Below, in pieces: positions 25,201 through 36,867 of a stretch of 64,000 nt of DNA. The notes beneath the pieces were generated by a model. The model saw only the letters and a program-made list of their open reading frames with translations, did no database searches and was not told where the DNA came from. The position numbers and the translations under genes are program-made. Numbering within the stretch: the first letter of the stretch is position 1; each line of letters begins with the position of its first letter. Source of the DNA: Linyphia triangularis (Eukaryota; Arthropoda; Arachnida; Araneae; Linyphiidae); assembly GCA_963978545.1 (NCBI GenBank), contig OZ021727.1:50721487-50785486 (forward strand), written 5' to 3'.

Positions 25201-28200
25201 ATAATTCTGGCAATTGATACGACTCTATATTCGTATCTAGGATCTGGTCCATTATGGGTTAATTATGATACCGATCCAATCTGCAGCAAAAGTTGGTGGC
25301 GAAACTTACTCTACATTAACAACTTCCAACATGCTACTGATCAGGTAATAAAACTTAAAATACATTGATTATGTTTTCTTCAACAATTTTATTGATTTTT
25401 TTAATATTATATTATGTGATTTAAAAAATAGAAAATTGATTTTTTTAAATGTTTTAGAGTAACCAAGAAGCAGCAGGATTTAATAAGCTCAAATTTAGTG
25501 CAAATAACAGTTGATCTTGTTTGACTTAAGTAAATATTTAAGTGGATTAATTCCAAGCAATCTATGTATATGTAATGACATTAATTACTCTTGACTGGAT
25601 CAACTTTGCTGAGCATCGTGTCTGTAGTTGGTTGACTTCTTTTGTATTTGTTTTATACAATTATAATCATGTGTACCTATATAATATTAATTTTGTAGAA
25701 ATACCATATTTTTTATCATGCTAGATCCATCAATCCCTTCACATAAGTTAATTCGAAGACTAAAGTTTTAGTTATATGTTGTTCTTAATCCAGTCAAAAT
25801 TATTATTTCTGTGGCTACTCCAGAAATGCCTGTCTACACCTCGTTACACTTTAATTGATAAAACCTGTCTTTTAAAATGGCTGGTGCTCAATTTTCTTAA
25901 TACTGTATAAATCTGCTTTGAAGGTCAAGTCTAATTACTTAGAAATGTGCATTCGTATCTCAAAAGGCACCATCTCATTTAGGAAAAAAAAATTACTTAA
26001 AAAATGGACCTAGCTAAAAGTTTGAAATAGTACTTCCCAGATAGTTTTTCTTTCAGGATTTCTAACGGGCTTGTAAAAGTGTGGAACGAAATGAGATACC
26101 ATCCCAAACCATGCCATATTGATTTATGCCCCCCCTCCCCCCCAAAAAAATAGCACAAATACTACAGTATTAAGGCAACTCAATAGTATTGGAACATATA
26201 TTTGTTTTAAAAAGGTACATTACATGGGTAGGTTTTATTATGAATATAAAGCATATTAAAACAATTGATTGTGTTTCCATTACTTTTATAACCACCTGAA
26301 TGTCCAAATAAATGTGTTTTTCTATGTATTTACTTGTAAAAATATCTTATATGTAAATTATTTCTTTTTCAGTGCTTTGCCTGGTCTTGGTATTTAGCTA
26401 ATGATATGCAGTTTTTTGTAATTAGTCCTATAATACTTGTGACTTTATGGAGGTACTTTAATTTCCTTCTTCAAAACAAATTTCAGAACAACTTGTTTTT
26501 CCAGTATATAAAATTTAGTTGTGTTTGGTTTAGAATTTTTTTTATAAATGAATATGTACATATAGCATATGTATTTATTTGTTAGTGATTGCATTTGAAA
26601 TGATAATTTCTGAATGAATCTTTATGTTTGTATTTTTTTTTTATTTATTTCAGTTACTTCAATATTGATGCATAAGATTTTCATATTAAGTTAAGTTTTT
26701 AAAGATATATGTGTAATATCTAGTAATATTATTAATATCTAGTGTACTATTATTGATATAAATTTTAAGTGTTGGATAATACATATCCAATCAAAATATT
26801 TGTTTAATGGTAGTTGTAAGTTTGGAATCTTAAAAGGGCAGGTCTGTATATATTTGTATGTAGGTCTGTATTTATGTGTTATGTGTAAATTTCTGCTAAA
26901 ATCTTGATTTTTCTGCTAAAATCTTGAATTTCACAATTTGCATTTAGTGCATTTAAATAGAAGACATGTTCCTCAACTTTGTTCATTTTAATAACCAGGT
27001 TATTAAAATAAAAAATATTTGCCAAGCATTGTTGAATAAAATTTTCTACTTTCCTGTCATGGGCTTTAAAATATCACTGAGCTATTTAACTGATGCACTT
27101 TCTTTCTGTTGGAGAAATCGATAGAATACTCTTATAAAATATTTTGATTACAATAGCATTCTGCTTAATGTAGAGAATATAAGGAAAATTTGTAGACTTG
27201 AACTCACGCTTTGTATAGAATACAATTGCATAAAAATGATTGCATAATATTTTAGATTTTAATTATTGCAAATTCTGTACATATTGTCAACTGCTGTAAT
27301 GATGCACTGTAGGTAATCTCAATATTCTACTCAGAGCCTTCGAATGTGTTAGATATTAATCTCTATTAGGGTTCAATTATTTATTAAGTAGTAATACTGT
27401 GTTCGTACTTATATTTCAGTGCTCAGGCTGTATAATGTACAGTGTGTTTCGAAAATATATATTTTCATTCTACAAGAGTGGTAAAGAATCACTCTATCTT
27501 GTACATGTGATACAGCTGCACAGTCTTGGGAATGTTAAGGACTAACTTAAGTTATATGCACATCCAAATTTATATAACTTTTGTTTACTCTACTTTCAAC
27601 CTCATAATAAATTAATAACTGTTATTTTTTCTACTCTTTTAACTTCCTTTGTAAAGCTGTTTTTTCTGCTCAAAGTTTACATGAAGCCACAAAAAATACA
27701 ATGGTTTTTCGATAACAAATCAAGATTCTTTTCTGAATTTGCATGTGTTATACTTTTAAACTTTTTAAAAATACTTCTACTTATTTCTTACTCATAATCA
27801 TGTAAATTTGATTTTCTTTAGATGGCCAAGAGTTGGATATTCGGTTCTAGCTGCATTTCTTTGTGCAACATTTGTGAGCAATTTTGCTATCACATACCAT
27901 TTTGATCTAATTACTGGTTTGGGAAATATTTTGACAATCTCAAACATGCAAGACTTCATGGTGAAGTAAGTTGAGTGTTTTTGTAAAACTCACTTATCGT
28001 TTTTATGTAATTTGGTCATTTTGTAATTTTTAATATTAAACATTTTAAAGTATGTAAAATTCCATTTATAACTTTTACTGAAGTATTTCTTATTTAGATG
28101 TCCTCTATGATCGTATTTTTCACAAAATCCCAAAGAACTCGCTGAAATTTGAAAATAAAACATGGTGCTTACACTTAAGCAAATACATTTTTTGACATTC

Positions 28201-30552
28201 ACAAAGATAAACTCAGCTGTAACCATTAGGCATCATTAGTAAAACTTATTCACAATCAGAAATATTCACCACACTGTGATGTTCACTTTATCATTAATAG
28301 CTCTGGCACTCTTTCCCGGCGATTCTACCATCTGGACAAACCAGATTAGCATAAAACAGATTTTGGATATCCCTCCTAATGTGTAATTCACTTATTTTCA
28401 TTCGATCGCAACTGGTCTATACAAATGCACATTATTGTTTAATACAAGAAGTTTCATTGAACTGAATCCTTCTCAATTAGAGAGATACCAAGAATAGGTT
28501 TCTATCGAATGTCAGAAGAATATTAATGATAAATGAACGAGGTCTGGATAGCTAATTATTTTTCCTTCTGGGCAACCTGTTTTTAAACTATAATGTTTGA
28601 TAAATTTTTCTTCTTTGTCTTTTTTACTGACAACTTTCATAAATTTATATGTTTTAGGTGGCTAAATTTTTTTGATTATGTATATGTGAGGCCTTATACA
28701 AGAATGAGCCCTTATTTAGTTGGGATTGCCCTCGCATATCATTTGCATAGAAGGAAACAGGATGGCATGAGGAAAGATAGCTTGGTGAGTTGTATTGTAA
28801 TTTTGTTTGTTAATTTTTATAATTTACATTAGATATTTCTATGTACTTGTACTGTTTCTTGTTCTGTGCATCTATATTTAGCGATAAAATTATATATTCT
28901 TATTTTCTTAACCTAATAGGATAGTAGAATTTATCGGGAAAAGTATCTCATCTAAATATAAGGTTATAATTTTGCCATTTTATTCGGGACTGGTTAGGCA
29001 TCAAAGTATGCAGTGTTATTCGAATAACCGAATCTTAGAAACGATATTGACGTAAGAAATGTTCATTGTAGAGCTATAAAAAATGTACAGGTCAACCTGA
29101 GTTTGAAACATGGTGATAGATTGAAGAGCCTCAATATGTATACATTGAAGGAGAGTTCGTAGAGGGATTTCATTCAGTCCGGGAGGTTCAGTTCGTAGAG
29201 GGATTTCATTTCAATCTAAAAGTAGAAAACATTTATTTTACAATCATTACTTAAAAAGGAAACAATGTGCCAGGCCACATTGTAAATTTTATGGGGGGAA
29301 ATGATTTAAAAGACATCTGGATTTACATGGAGGGATTGTAAAGAGGTATTAAACTGAGTCATTTAGATGGGCTTGCTTTAAGCCTGTAGTTGATTGTCAT
29401 TCTTGTATTTTGTACAAACTTGAATCTGTATTATATTTTATTTTATTATGTAGGTAACGTTATGCTGTGGATGGATTATTTCAACCACTATAACACTACT
29501 ATGCCTCTTCGGTATTTACAATAAAAGTCTATCACTGATAGAGTCATGTTTCTACAATGCTTTGAGCCGCACAGGTTTTGCTCTGAGTTTAGCCTGGGTT
29601 ATTTATGTCTGTCTCACTGGCCAAGGGGGTATGTATATTTTAATGTATACTTGCAAGTAATAAAATTATAATTGATGACTAATCAGACTCAACAAATGTA
29701 TAAAAAAGTTAAAATTAAACACAAATGAGTAATTAAGAGATATATATTACAATTGTAAATGAATGTCAAATCTCATTTTTTAGCATTATCAGTGTTATTC
29801 TAAGTATATACTTTGCATATATACAAGCATTTTAAATTTTGCTTTTTATTAAGAAAGTAAATTTAGCCATTCTGTTTAATATATAATTTAATTTTAGGCT
29901 TCATAAACAGCATTCTGTCATACAAGCTATTTATTCCTCTGAGCCGTTTAACTTATTGTGCATATTTGGTGCATCCCCTTATATTGACTGGCTACTTTGG
30001 ATCGCTGAAAACTTTGATTAGCTTTTCCCATATTACAATGGTAAGTGTTAGTTTTTTTTAGTATAGTTTGATATTTTCTTAAATTCGGGAATGCATTTCA
30101 TGAAGAAATAAAAGAAAAGAAATTTACTGTCTGAACATTGGTTCTTTTTAAATTTTTACACTTGCTTTGTACGAGATTCTTATTGTGTGCACTTTGTAAC
30201 AAAACCTGTTACACAAGAATTTTGCATATTATTTTAGAAAAAAATTATTTGACACAAAGATGTACAACTAAAGGCAGTTGCCTTGTTTGTTGTTTTTGTG
30301 CTATACTAATGTAACACACACACTGTTTAAACATTATTGAATTCTCACCCTATAAGTTTGTAATTTATTTATCCTTAGACAGAAATTGTATTGAAACACT
30401 AAATTTTTATATATAATATTGTTTTTTAGGTTTCCCTTTATCTGGGGTTTCTACTGATGTCTTACTTTGCAGCTTTGCTAGCATCTTTGTTATTTGAAGC
30501 ACCTGTGATACGATTAGATAAATTTGTACGTAGTAAATTTGATAGATCTTAA
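12937..30552 (+). CDS. nrf-6: Nose-resistant-to-fluoxetine (NRF-6)-like acyltransferase-3 membrane protein, 15 exons
   Basis: Exons: 12937-13270, 14511-14683, 15366-15456, 17798-17900, 19448-19659, 20418-20594, 22441-22534, 23585-23677, 25182-25344, 26373-26452, 27822-27965, 28658-28784, 29454-29628, 29898-30040, 30430-30552. They sum to 2232 nt (743 aa plus TAA) with every phase consistent and GT/AG at each junction. The protein has a signal peptide (about 1-22, ending THA), an NRF domain (about 90-220; DSWGKP, GDYDEC, GTCLPDSC) and a first membrane segment at 234-256. An acidic loop follows, then an acyltransferase-3 domain with about ten more membrane segments. Arg343-X10-His354 is the AT3 signature spacing; PYTR (567-570) and PLSRLTYCAYLVHP (669-682) are family hallmarks. 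NRF-6 relatives in nematodes act in lipid or drug uptake; the substrate here is unknown. Length fits the family. Confidence 0.95.
14511..14683 (+). CDS. nrf-6: NRF-like gene exon 2
   Basis: Codons 112-169. Carries the NRF motifs DSWGKP, GDYDEC (Cys137) and GQYC (Cys158). Acceptor tatatttcag, donor gtaagc. Confidence 0.93.
15366..15456 (+). CDS. nrf-6: NRF-like gene exon 3
   Basis: Codons 170-199 plus one base. Carries the paired-cysteine motif GTCLPDSC (Cys178, Cys183) that closes the NRF domain. Acceptor ctttgcag, donor gtaaga. Confidence 0.93.
15613..15638. repeat. Poly-T run in intron 3
   Basis: A 26-nt uninterrupted T-run. The rest of the 2.3-kb intron is AT-rich with an ACAGGGTGC element-end-like string near 16603 and no exon that I recognise. 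Confidence 0.7.
17798..17900 (+). CDS. nrf-6: NRF-like gene exon 4
   Basis: Codons 200-233 plus two bases; includes Cys219 and the run up to the first membrane segment. The donor gtaact is weaker than the others but is the only one that keeps phase with exon 5. Confidence 0.85.
18640..18985 (-). repeat. Interspersed repeat family 2, copy 2 (intron 4)
   Basis: Reverse-oriented copy of 10425-10790, lying inside intron 4. The palindromic parts (GTCACGTGAC, GTCTAAAAC/GTTTTAGAC, GACGTC) are retained while intervening bases differ. An 84-codon open frame crosses it but is not shared with copy 1. Confidence 0.8.
19448..19659 (+). CDS. nrf-6: NRF-like gene exon 5
   Basis: Codons 234-304 plus one base. 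Encodes membrane segment 1 (ICLISLFVLMAIVGSSITA) and a polar loop with four consecutive Asp residues. The donor gttagt is inferred from phase; reading on would hit a stop within two codons. Confidence 0.87.
20418..20594 (+). CDS. nrf-6: NRF-like gene exon 6
   Basis: Codons 305-363 plus one base; start of the acyltransferase-3 domain, with CLHGIRFLS and CHTY giving the Arg-X10-His spacing. This is the exon duplicated in diverged form at 46-222. Confidence 0.93.
20848..21083. repeat. Diverged tandem duplication of about 115 bp in intron 6
   Basis: Unit 1 (about 20848-20960) and unit 2 (about 20968-21083) both run CAACTTCTCAC.AAACTAGTT, TGTGGG.AACCTATTA.GTTATAG, then GGG.GACAG.ATT.AACTGG, ending in ATCTGCTT.CAG..TAGAAAC. 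Short indels separate them. A CACTGGGTGGAAAAATT string at 20683 resembles a mobile-element end, but I found no partner. Confidence 0.75.
22441..22534 (+). CDS. nrf-6: NRF-like gene exon 7
   Basis: Codons 364-394 plus two bases. Carries the family motif SVDSFFLLSG, completed by exon 8. Acceptor tttttag, donor gtaaat. Confidence 0.92.
23585..23677 (+). CDS. nrf-6: NRF-like gene exon 8
   Basis: Codons 395-425 plus two bases. Completes a membrane segment (GFLVAYLYF), then a charged loop and the conserved FYVHRYIR. Confidence 0.92.
25182..25344 (+). CDS. nrf-6: NRF-like gene exon 9
   Basis: Codons 426-480. Starts RLTPVYM (family motif R-x-x-P), then a loop with GSGPLW, CSKSWWRNLLYINN and the end FQHATDQ. 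Confidence 0.93.
26373..26452 (+). CDS. nrf-6: NRF-like gene exon 10
   Basis: Codons 481-506 plus two bases: C-WSWYLANDMQFF, the conserved W-YLA-D-QF motif, then a membrane segment. Acceptor ctttttcag, donor gtactt. Confidence 0.92.
27822..27965 (+). CDS. nrf-6: NRF-like gene exon 11
   Basis: Codons 507-554 plus two bases. One membrane segment (SVLAAFLCATFVSNFAI) and a loop ending in DFMVK. Donor gtaagt. Confidence 0.92.
28658..28784 (+). CDS. nrf-6: NRF-like gene exon 12
   Basis: Codons 555-597. Carries YVRPYTRMSPYLVG (564-577), a hallmark of the family, and a basic loop RRKQDGMRK. Donor gtgagt. Confidence 0.93.
29454..29628 (+). CDS. nrf-6: NRF-like gene exon 13
   Basis: Codons 598-655 plus one base. 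Two membrane segments flank YNALSRTGFALSLAW, and a GQGG turn spans the junction with exon 14. Confidence 0.92.
29898..30040 (+). CDS. nrf-6: NRF-like gene exon 14
   Basis: Codons 656-703. Carries PLSRLTYCAYLVHP (669-682), the most conserved C-terminal motif of the family. Confidence 0.94.
30430..30552 (+). CDS. nrf-6: NRF-like gene exon 15 (terminal)
   Basis: Codons 704-743 and TAA. Last membrane segment, then FEAPVIRLDK, the usual E-x-P end of these proteins, and a short basic tail. A possible poly-A signal AATAAA lies near 30987. Confidence 0.93.
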   Translation, partial: VSLYLGFLLMSYFAALLASLLFEAPVIRLDKFVRSKFDRS

Positions 30553-31514
30553 GTATCTTAAAATCTGCTTTATGCAAATGTTTTTATTCCATGTTTGTTA
30601 ATCTGTGACCTAAGAGATTAAACAGAGTATATCTATCTTTTAATAATTTTACCTATGAGATTAAGCAGGATAAAGATGTTAAAAAATAAGCTGCAATATT
30701 AAACTTGTGATAGGTATACTTAAAAAAGCGATTTATGAGATTAACAGAGTAGATCTTTCTCTTTATGTGCAATATATAAAATTTATGAAGGAATAAGAAG
30801 AGAAGATGTATGCTCAATGAATGATTGTCTTTTTAGTGGGTAAATGTCTGTCTTGGAAAGAAAGGGCAGTGCTTATAGATCTTAGATATATATATTTTTA
30901 GTTACACTTAGCAACATTTATTTTTGTTTATGCATTTATATTTATACATGTTCTTTTTGTGTTTTGAAATGCATATATAACTAATGAATAAAAATATAAC
31001 TATTATCTAAATATGATAATATTTTTAAATAGACATATCCTTGAATATAAATTCCACAAATTGTGAATGGTTCAAATGATTTTGTGAAATTAGTTGAATG
31101 AGCTATCAAAGCTTCATAGAAACTCAATGGTTGGGTTGCATGCTGATTCCTTTAAAGTTTTGAAATTCATAAGCTATTTTTGTTATTGAAGTTGGATTAA
31201 AAAAAAAAAAAATATATAGAAACTGGAATAATGCCACAGAGGACTAGAATATTAAGCAAGAGAAATTTGGGAAAGTAAAATGAGCATTATAAAATCTACT
31301 TAATATGAATCAATAGGGGTTTTATTTACTTCGATTTTGGACAAGTCAGGCAGCTAGTATCGACCTGTGATATTAATCAGAGAACAAACTGTCCTAGTAG
31401 AAAAACTGTAAAATAGGTGATCATCGCAGGTTTGGCAGTCTTTATATTTATGCTCTCTCTCTGGAGATTAATAACTTATGGGGCTGTTCGGGTTCTAGTT
31501 ATTTATATAGTCTA
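30553..31514. other. 3' flank of the NRF-like gene
   Basis: This interval holds the presumed 3' untranslated region and terminator. Three loosely similar stretches with the shared string ATGAGATTAA or GAGATTAAACAGA occur at about 30613, 30655 and 30732. A Helitron begins at its right edge. Confidence 0.45.
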
Positions 31515-31524
31515 CTAGCTGCGA

Positions 31525-31544
31525 GGCCCCGCTCTGCTGGGGAC
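31525..31544 (-). terminator. Helitron 3'-terminal hairpin
   Basis: On the - strand CCCC, an eight-base loop AGCAGAGC and GGGG are followed by CCTCGCAGCTAG. This matches the Helitron plan of a GC hairpin about 10 nt before CTAG, thought to stop rolling-circle transfer. Confidence 0.8.
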
Positions 31545-31923
31545 CCGTTGAAGGACATAAAAGTTTGCGTTTAAGAGAAAGTTTTGTAATTTACCAAAAA
31601 ATGTTAGCACAAAACCAAAAATTATCCTGATATCCCTTTACCAACTTACTTACGATCAGAATAAAGAAATGGAATACCACACTTCTGGTGTAAATAGTAA
31701 ATTAGTTAGGCGTAAATTGTGAAACATGTATAATACAAAAATGCATTCAAGTAATAATTAAATAATATAAAACTTGATATACAGTACCAAAACACTATAC
31801 AAATAAAAACAATCAAAAGAAAGAATTCAGTATTTTTAGTAAAGTGTTAAAAAAAATCGAATACATATTTAAATGAGAATAAAAATAATTTTTTTTCTTT
31901 TGCATATGATAAAAAAGTTAAAT

Positions 31924-33264
31924 TTATGCTAACGCTGCTTTATAGACAACGTTTCTTGTCTCTTGATTTGGAGCATAGATATACAGGTTATTTCCAGTTC
32001 CTACTCTTGAACATGCCACATATAACTGGCCATGTGAAAAGCAAATTGCTTCAAGATTCACACCTGCCACCTTTAGAGATTGTCCTTGGGCCTTATTAAT
32101 AGAGATTGCAAAAGCCAAACGCACTGGGAATTGGAGTCTCTTAAATTGGAACGGCATATCGGATGGAATAAGAGGTATTCTTGGAATAAAAGCATCCTCC
32201 CCCTTTGCACAGCCTGTTAGAATTGTTGCCTCAATGACATGAGGCATAAGATTTTTTATGCAAAGTCTCGTTCCATTGCATAAGCGAGGGGGGTTGAGGT
32301 TTCTAAGAAGCATGATGGGAGAGCCAATCTTGAGTATCAAATTATGTGGTGGCATTCCAGGAGGTTCCAAAGAGTTTAAAAACTCAACAGGATATTGCAC
32401 AGCCTCATTTTCATCTACCACTGTGCCTATCGACTTAAATGTTGCAGGTTGACCTTGCAACTGCTCTTGAATCTGCAGGTTGAGGCAGTTAATGCTGTCG
32501 TTTCTGGGAGCGAGGATTGCACGCTCACAAAGCCATTTTTGGTCGTAAAAATGTTGCTGAATATTTCGGAATACCTTTAACTTGAGCTCATCAAGTGACT
32601 GAACACATATACAAAATCTGGTTGGAATTTTTATTAGTCCATTTTCTGACTGAACCGGTACTACTCCATTTCCGACGTTTAGAAGCTGTTCAGAAAACAC
32701 ACTGTCCTCAACACTGTTGTTAAGATAAACCCTCATGTTTGTTGTCAGGGTCACCCTTCTAACACGCATCCAAAGGTATGAAGACTTCAAGCAGGCTTTT
32801 AGTTCATCAGCCATGGTTCCTTTTGGAATAAACGGCAAAGATTGACGAAAATCTCCAGATAATACGACAACAACACCACCCATAGCAATTGAATTGTTTC
32901 TTATGTCTTGAAGGGTTCTATCTAATGCTTCAAATGCTTTTTTGTGAGCCATGGTGCATTCATCCCACACAATGACTTGGCATTGTTGTAAAAGAACGGC
33001 AGTTCCTGTTCCTTTCTTTATGTTGCAAAGTGGCTTTTCTGAACGTGTTAGATTAAAAGGCAATTTGAAAGTTGAATGTGCTGTACGTCCCCCAGGTAGT
33101 AAGGTGGCAGCTATACCTGAAGAAGCCACACAAATAGCAATCTTTGATTCTTTTCGTATCTTGGCTAATAGCAGTTTAATTAGAAACGTCTTTCCTGTAC
33201 CTCCTGGTGCATCTAGAATTTTTTTTTTCGCCTTTTCCCCTTTGCACTTCCTGCAAGATGTCAT
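31924..33264 (-). pseudogene. Helitron Pif1-like helicase portion
   Basis: A 446-codon open block makes up the C-terminal helicase of the same polyprotein. Walker A is APGGTGKT (near 33190-33215), Walker B is VIVWDECTM, motif III is LSGDFRQSLPF. The C-terminal motifs AFAISINKAQGQSL and LYVACSRVG are also present. It joins the upstream Rep part through a frameshift in an A-run (33221-33230 region), so the Met at its start is not a real initiation site. All superfamily 1 helicase motifs look intact, but without the Rep frame it would not be made as a fusion. Confidence 0.88.
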
Positions 33265-36200
33265 TGTATGCTTTCCTTTGATCTGCCATTAAAAGAGGCT
33301 CATTTTCTGATACATAATCATTCAATTGTTGAACATCATAAGACGTTTCTCTTAAAACTTCAAGTGACAGCACATCATAATTTCTTTGAGGGGCTGGAAG
33401 ACCTATATGAGAAATGCTCATACCAACCATTTTCAGAACTTTGTCATCAATGAGGATTAATGTCTGATTGAAAATTGCGTCTGTAAACGTGACATCCAAG
33501 TTAGGATTCCTAATTTGAATTTGTCGCAGTATGTCTTCAGAAAGATTCTCCTTATGCGATTCCCATAATGTCTTGGGATCTGAAAGTCCGCAAGAAGTAA
33601 GCAAGATACAGAACAAATCTCTTAACCTTGTGGGGGATTTTGTTGCCGATGCTTCGACCATAGTATCATTCCAATGAGTATCATCTTCTAGCAACCCTCT
33701 TCGCTGGCATGCCTCACGGAATGTACACAATACTTCGCCATCTAAAGTTCGGAGAGCATCAAACAAAGTAGGACCTTTCACAGTATGAAGTAGGAGGCGT
33801 AGAAAATAGCATTCAAAACTGTTTGGATGCACAGTATATACGCGGCCAAGAGCATTAGTTGATCTAATCTCAGGATGTCCCTCAACCACTGTACCTTGCT
33901 TTCAACGATTGAACACTTTTCTCGAAGCATCCCAGGTGTAGTACTTTGGCACATCACAGTACAAAAGTGTCTTTGCAAAGTCATCATGTTGGCAAAGATG
34001 AAAAAAAGCGGTCAATGTTGTTCGTGGGGGCTCCATAATCCTTTGATGCAAATTTGCTTCTGTAAAATATACACGTTGTCCATTTTCCAGGTGCACACTA
34101 AGATGAACAACAGTAGGGTGCCGCTCGTGAATTGGGAATTCGAAAATTCTCCAAGCTGCCTCATTACTACTAATATATCTGCCCATCTGATAGCGATCAA
34201 TTTCATTTACAGCTCCATCCTTTTCCAACTCGAATACAGCTTGATCACTTCCTTTATTTACATATTTACAAATGTACTTGATAGATTTCACCGAATTACA
34301 GTACTCTACATTTATGTGTGCTTGGAAAATGCGCGATAACAGTGGACAATAGGGTACAACCCATTTATTGTCAATTTCAACTTCCCTGTTAGAATTATCA
34401 TGTTATGACCTGTCCACCATCTTCTAAACCTCTTTTTCTGTATAGGGGATAGCCATCTAATCCTGTCTGGGTTTCTTGCAGCAAATTCCTTGGATATTTT
34501 TTACTGCATTTTCCACCTTTCATGCAAGGAGAGTTAGAATTCAGAGCGCCACAAGGTCCGTGAATCAAATTTTTAGTAATGACTTCAAAGAGAGTTGGAT
34601 CTTGTTCACGGTCAGGGATTTCCACAGAGATAATATTGTCAATCTGATTTGGCATGATTTTGTTTTTAAGCCACACTAAAATGTGTGAATGAGGAAGACC
34701 CCTTTTCTGCCACTCTATGGTATACATCCAGCATTGGCTTTGCCCAAATATAAAATTCTTTGTAATGGCATTCATTAACTTTATTAGTTTCTGGCGGAAG
34801 ACTCTGGTGGTTAAATCATGGCGATCATAATGTTTTTGCCCTTCCATCAGTTCTGCTGAAATTTCAGGCCATTTTGGATTGCAAATAAAGGTTATGAAAA
34901 GATCTGGTCTTCCATAATTCTGTACATAAGTCATTGCATCCTGAGTGTATTCATGCATATGCCTTGGACTTCCAGTAAATGTAGAAGGCAAAATCACCAG
35001 CTGACCTAATTGATTTGGATTAGCTTCACTACGAACAGCATCCCGAAGATGAATATAATCATCCACACGGAGTTTAGTTTGATTGAGCCTTATAAAAAGC
35101 AGCCTTTCACTTTCAATTTTGGCATACATATCAACCAAAAATTGGTGAAATAATTGGCGACATCGCAATATTTGATTCACATTATTACCTCGCACCATCA
35201 AACGGTAGGAATAGAAATTTGCTGAGGAAACTTTCTTCATACCTTGAACTCCAGAAACAGGAACTACTTGTTTAATTTGGAAATGGTCCATGCCAAAATA
35301 TTAATGGATATTGCAGCGCATCATAGGATCGATGAGTTTCTGAAACTCTCTTAAGCTCATCATTTTTCTTACACAGAACTATATCTCTTCGATCAAAATC
35401 ATTTCCAACAATTACAACGGCCACTTCGTTTATCAAAGGAGCATTGTAACGCCTTTCATGCTCACCGGCTGGAGTTCTATCAGCTTTTATAACTACTTTG
35501 TAGTCATCAGAAGGCATCTGCTCGAGTGCAGTCTTGAAAGTTTTCACATAAATATTATGTTCATGTAGGGACTGTTGCAACTGTAGGATAACTTCTGGGC
35601 GGGTTCCTGGAATAGCATTGCAACGGGTATTTGCTTGTTCTTCTTCATTATCCATGAAATATATTTGCAAAAAATTTGGTTTTCCATTTTCAGGTGGCTG
35701 CAAAGATCCAATTCTATGTTAAATTTGACCTTGAACTTTAAAAGTAGGCATAAATCCTCGCTCGTTGATAACATTTGTTGAGCCAAGAGATGTCAATTGA
35801 AAGCAGGAATTGTACTTCCTAATATTAATCAAGAAATGTCTTGATATATCAGTCGTTCCAGACATCAGCAACTCCAAAGGTTCGGAAGGGGCTAGAAGTA
35901 CAGGCAAAACAACTTTGCCACTGCAACAACACATGCCTGGCACTTCACCTTTCCACTTCAGAGCAGCACAGTAGGAGCAGGCCTTTGTCATCCCGCCAAT
36001 TTGAAAAGTGGGATTTAGACAATAATCGGCGGCTGCATTATATGAAAAAGCAGCATTCTCAAACATTGCACTATTATTACCTCTTGAAATTGAGTGACGT
36101 CTGGTATCATCTCTTAATCTACCAGCTCTGGTTTCCACAGACTCGAAATGTCTCGTAACAATTTGACGTTGGCGCTCAGATTCCAATCCACTAACTGGTG

Positions 36201-36336
36201 CCTGATTCCATTCATTTGAATGGCGCGCTCGATCACTCTTCTGTCGCTGATATCTTTGTACGGGCAATTCCCTTGCTCGCTTAGCAGCAGATGCACTATA
36301 CCTGACACATATATTTTTTCTTTTCTTTGGCGGCAT
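33176..36336 (-). pseudogene. Helitron RepHel, N-terminal and Rep portion (broken)
   Basis: The likely start is the Met of MPPKKRK at 36336, a basic, nuclear-signal-like beginning. The frame runs to a stop at 35719-35721 (within VQGQI*HRIGSL, where a Tyr codon is expected) and continues in the same frame to 35272. It shifts near 35288, runs to 34398, shifts again near 34395 and runs to a second stop at 33902 (FNR*KQG, where relatives have Arg). It then continues in frame to 33176. Key motifs are QKRGLPHSHILVWL with the HUH pair (34683-34691), the HGPCG and CMKGGKCSKKYP cysteine motifs, KYICKYVNKGSD (Rep tyrosine motif, near 34250-34285), and GRVYTVHPNSFE with LRLLLH. About two nonsense changes and three frameshifts argue for recent inactivation. 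Confidence 0.85.
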
Positions 36337-36867
36337 ATTATATAATAACAGTCGAAAGGTTTCGGCGAATTTCAATAATCTTCACCAACGCCAAATTTAT
36401 GATGTTTACATGCAGCATCCATCCAATCAAAACATTATACACTTAATGGTAGGTTGGTTGGTTGGTTGAACCCCCGAGCTGAGGATCACGCTTTAAAACC
36501 TCGCATGCTCAGAAGTTGTTTTCTTTATCGACTGACAGTAAATATATTGAATATTACAATAAAATTCGAACCGTTCATTGTACAGACGATTGTAATACAT
36601 AAAAATAATCAGAAAAATAAAGGTGACATATTAAAATAACTTTTGATTTTATTCTGATGTAATAAAAAAATATCGTTGCCATTCCAAGATTTTTTTTTTC
36701 ATGTCATTAATTTTTAATGAAAGCAACTTTTAATCGAATTTAAAAGTTGTTCTCTACGATCTCCAAGTACTAATGCTTCTATGTACCAAATTTCGGACCT
36801 CTAGGTGCACAACTGTGAATTTGTATAAGGTTCAGAGGTACAGACAACTTACTTTTATGTATATAGA

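Larger units (their letters stand above)
31515..36867 (-). mobile_element. Near-complete Helitron (5.35 kb)
   Basis: On the - strand the element starts TCTATATACATAAAAGTAAG after a host A (36868) and ends in GCAGCTAG before a host T (31514). This fits the family's TC...CTAG ends and A/T target. A short GC hairpin (31525-31544) stands just inside the 3' end. It encodes the usual RepHel polyprotein: a Helitron N-terminal region, a HUH replication initiator and a Pif1-like helicase. The frame is broken but alignable end to end. About 490 bp before the start codon and 390 bp after the stop are non-coding. A GGTT microsatellite lies near 36452-36467. Confidence 0.85.

Noticed and set aside
33875..34339. 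154-codon + strand frame
   Set aside because: It is the shadow of the Helitron Rep region on the opposite strand, where HUH and Rep motifs are clear.
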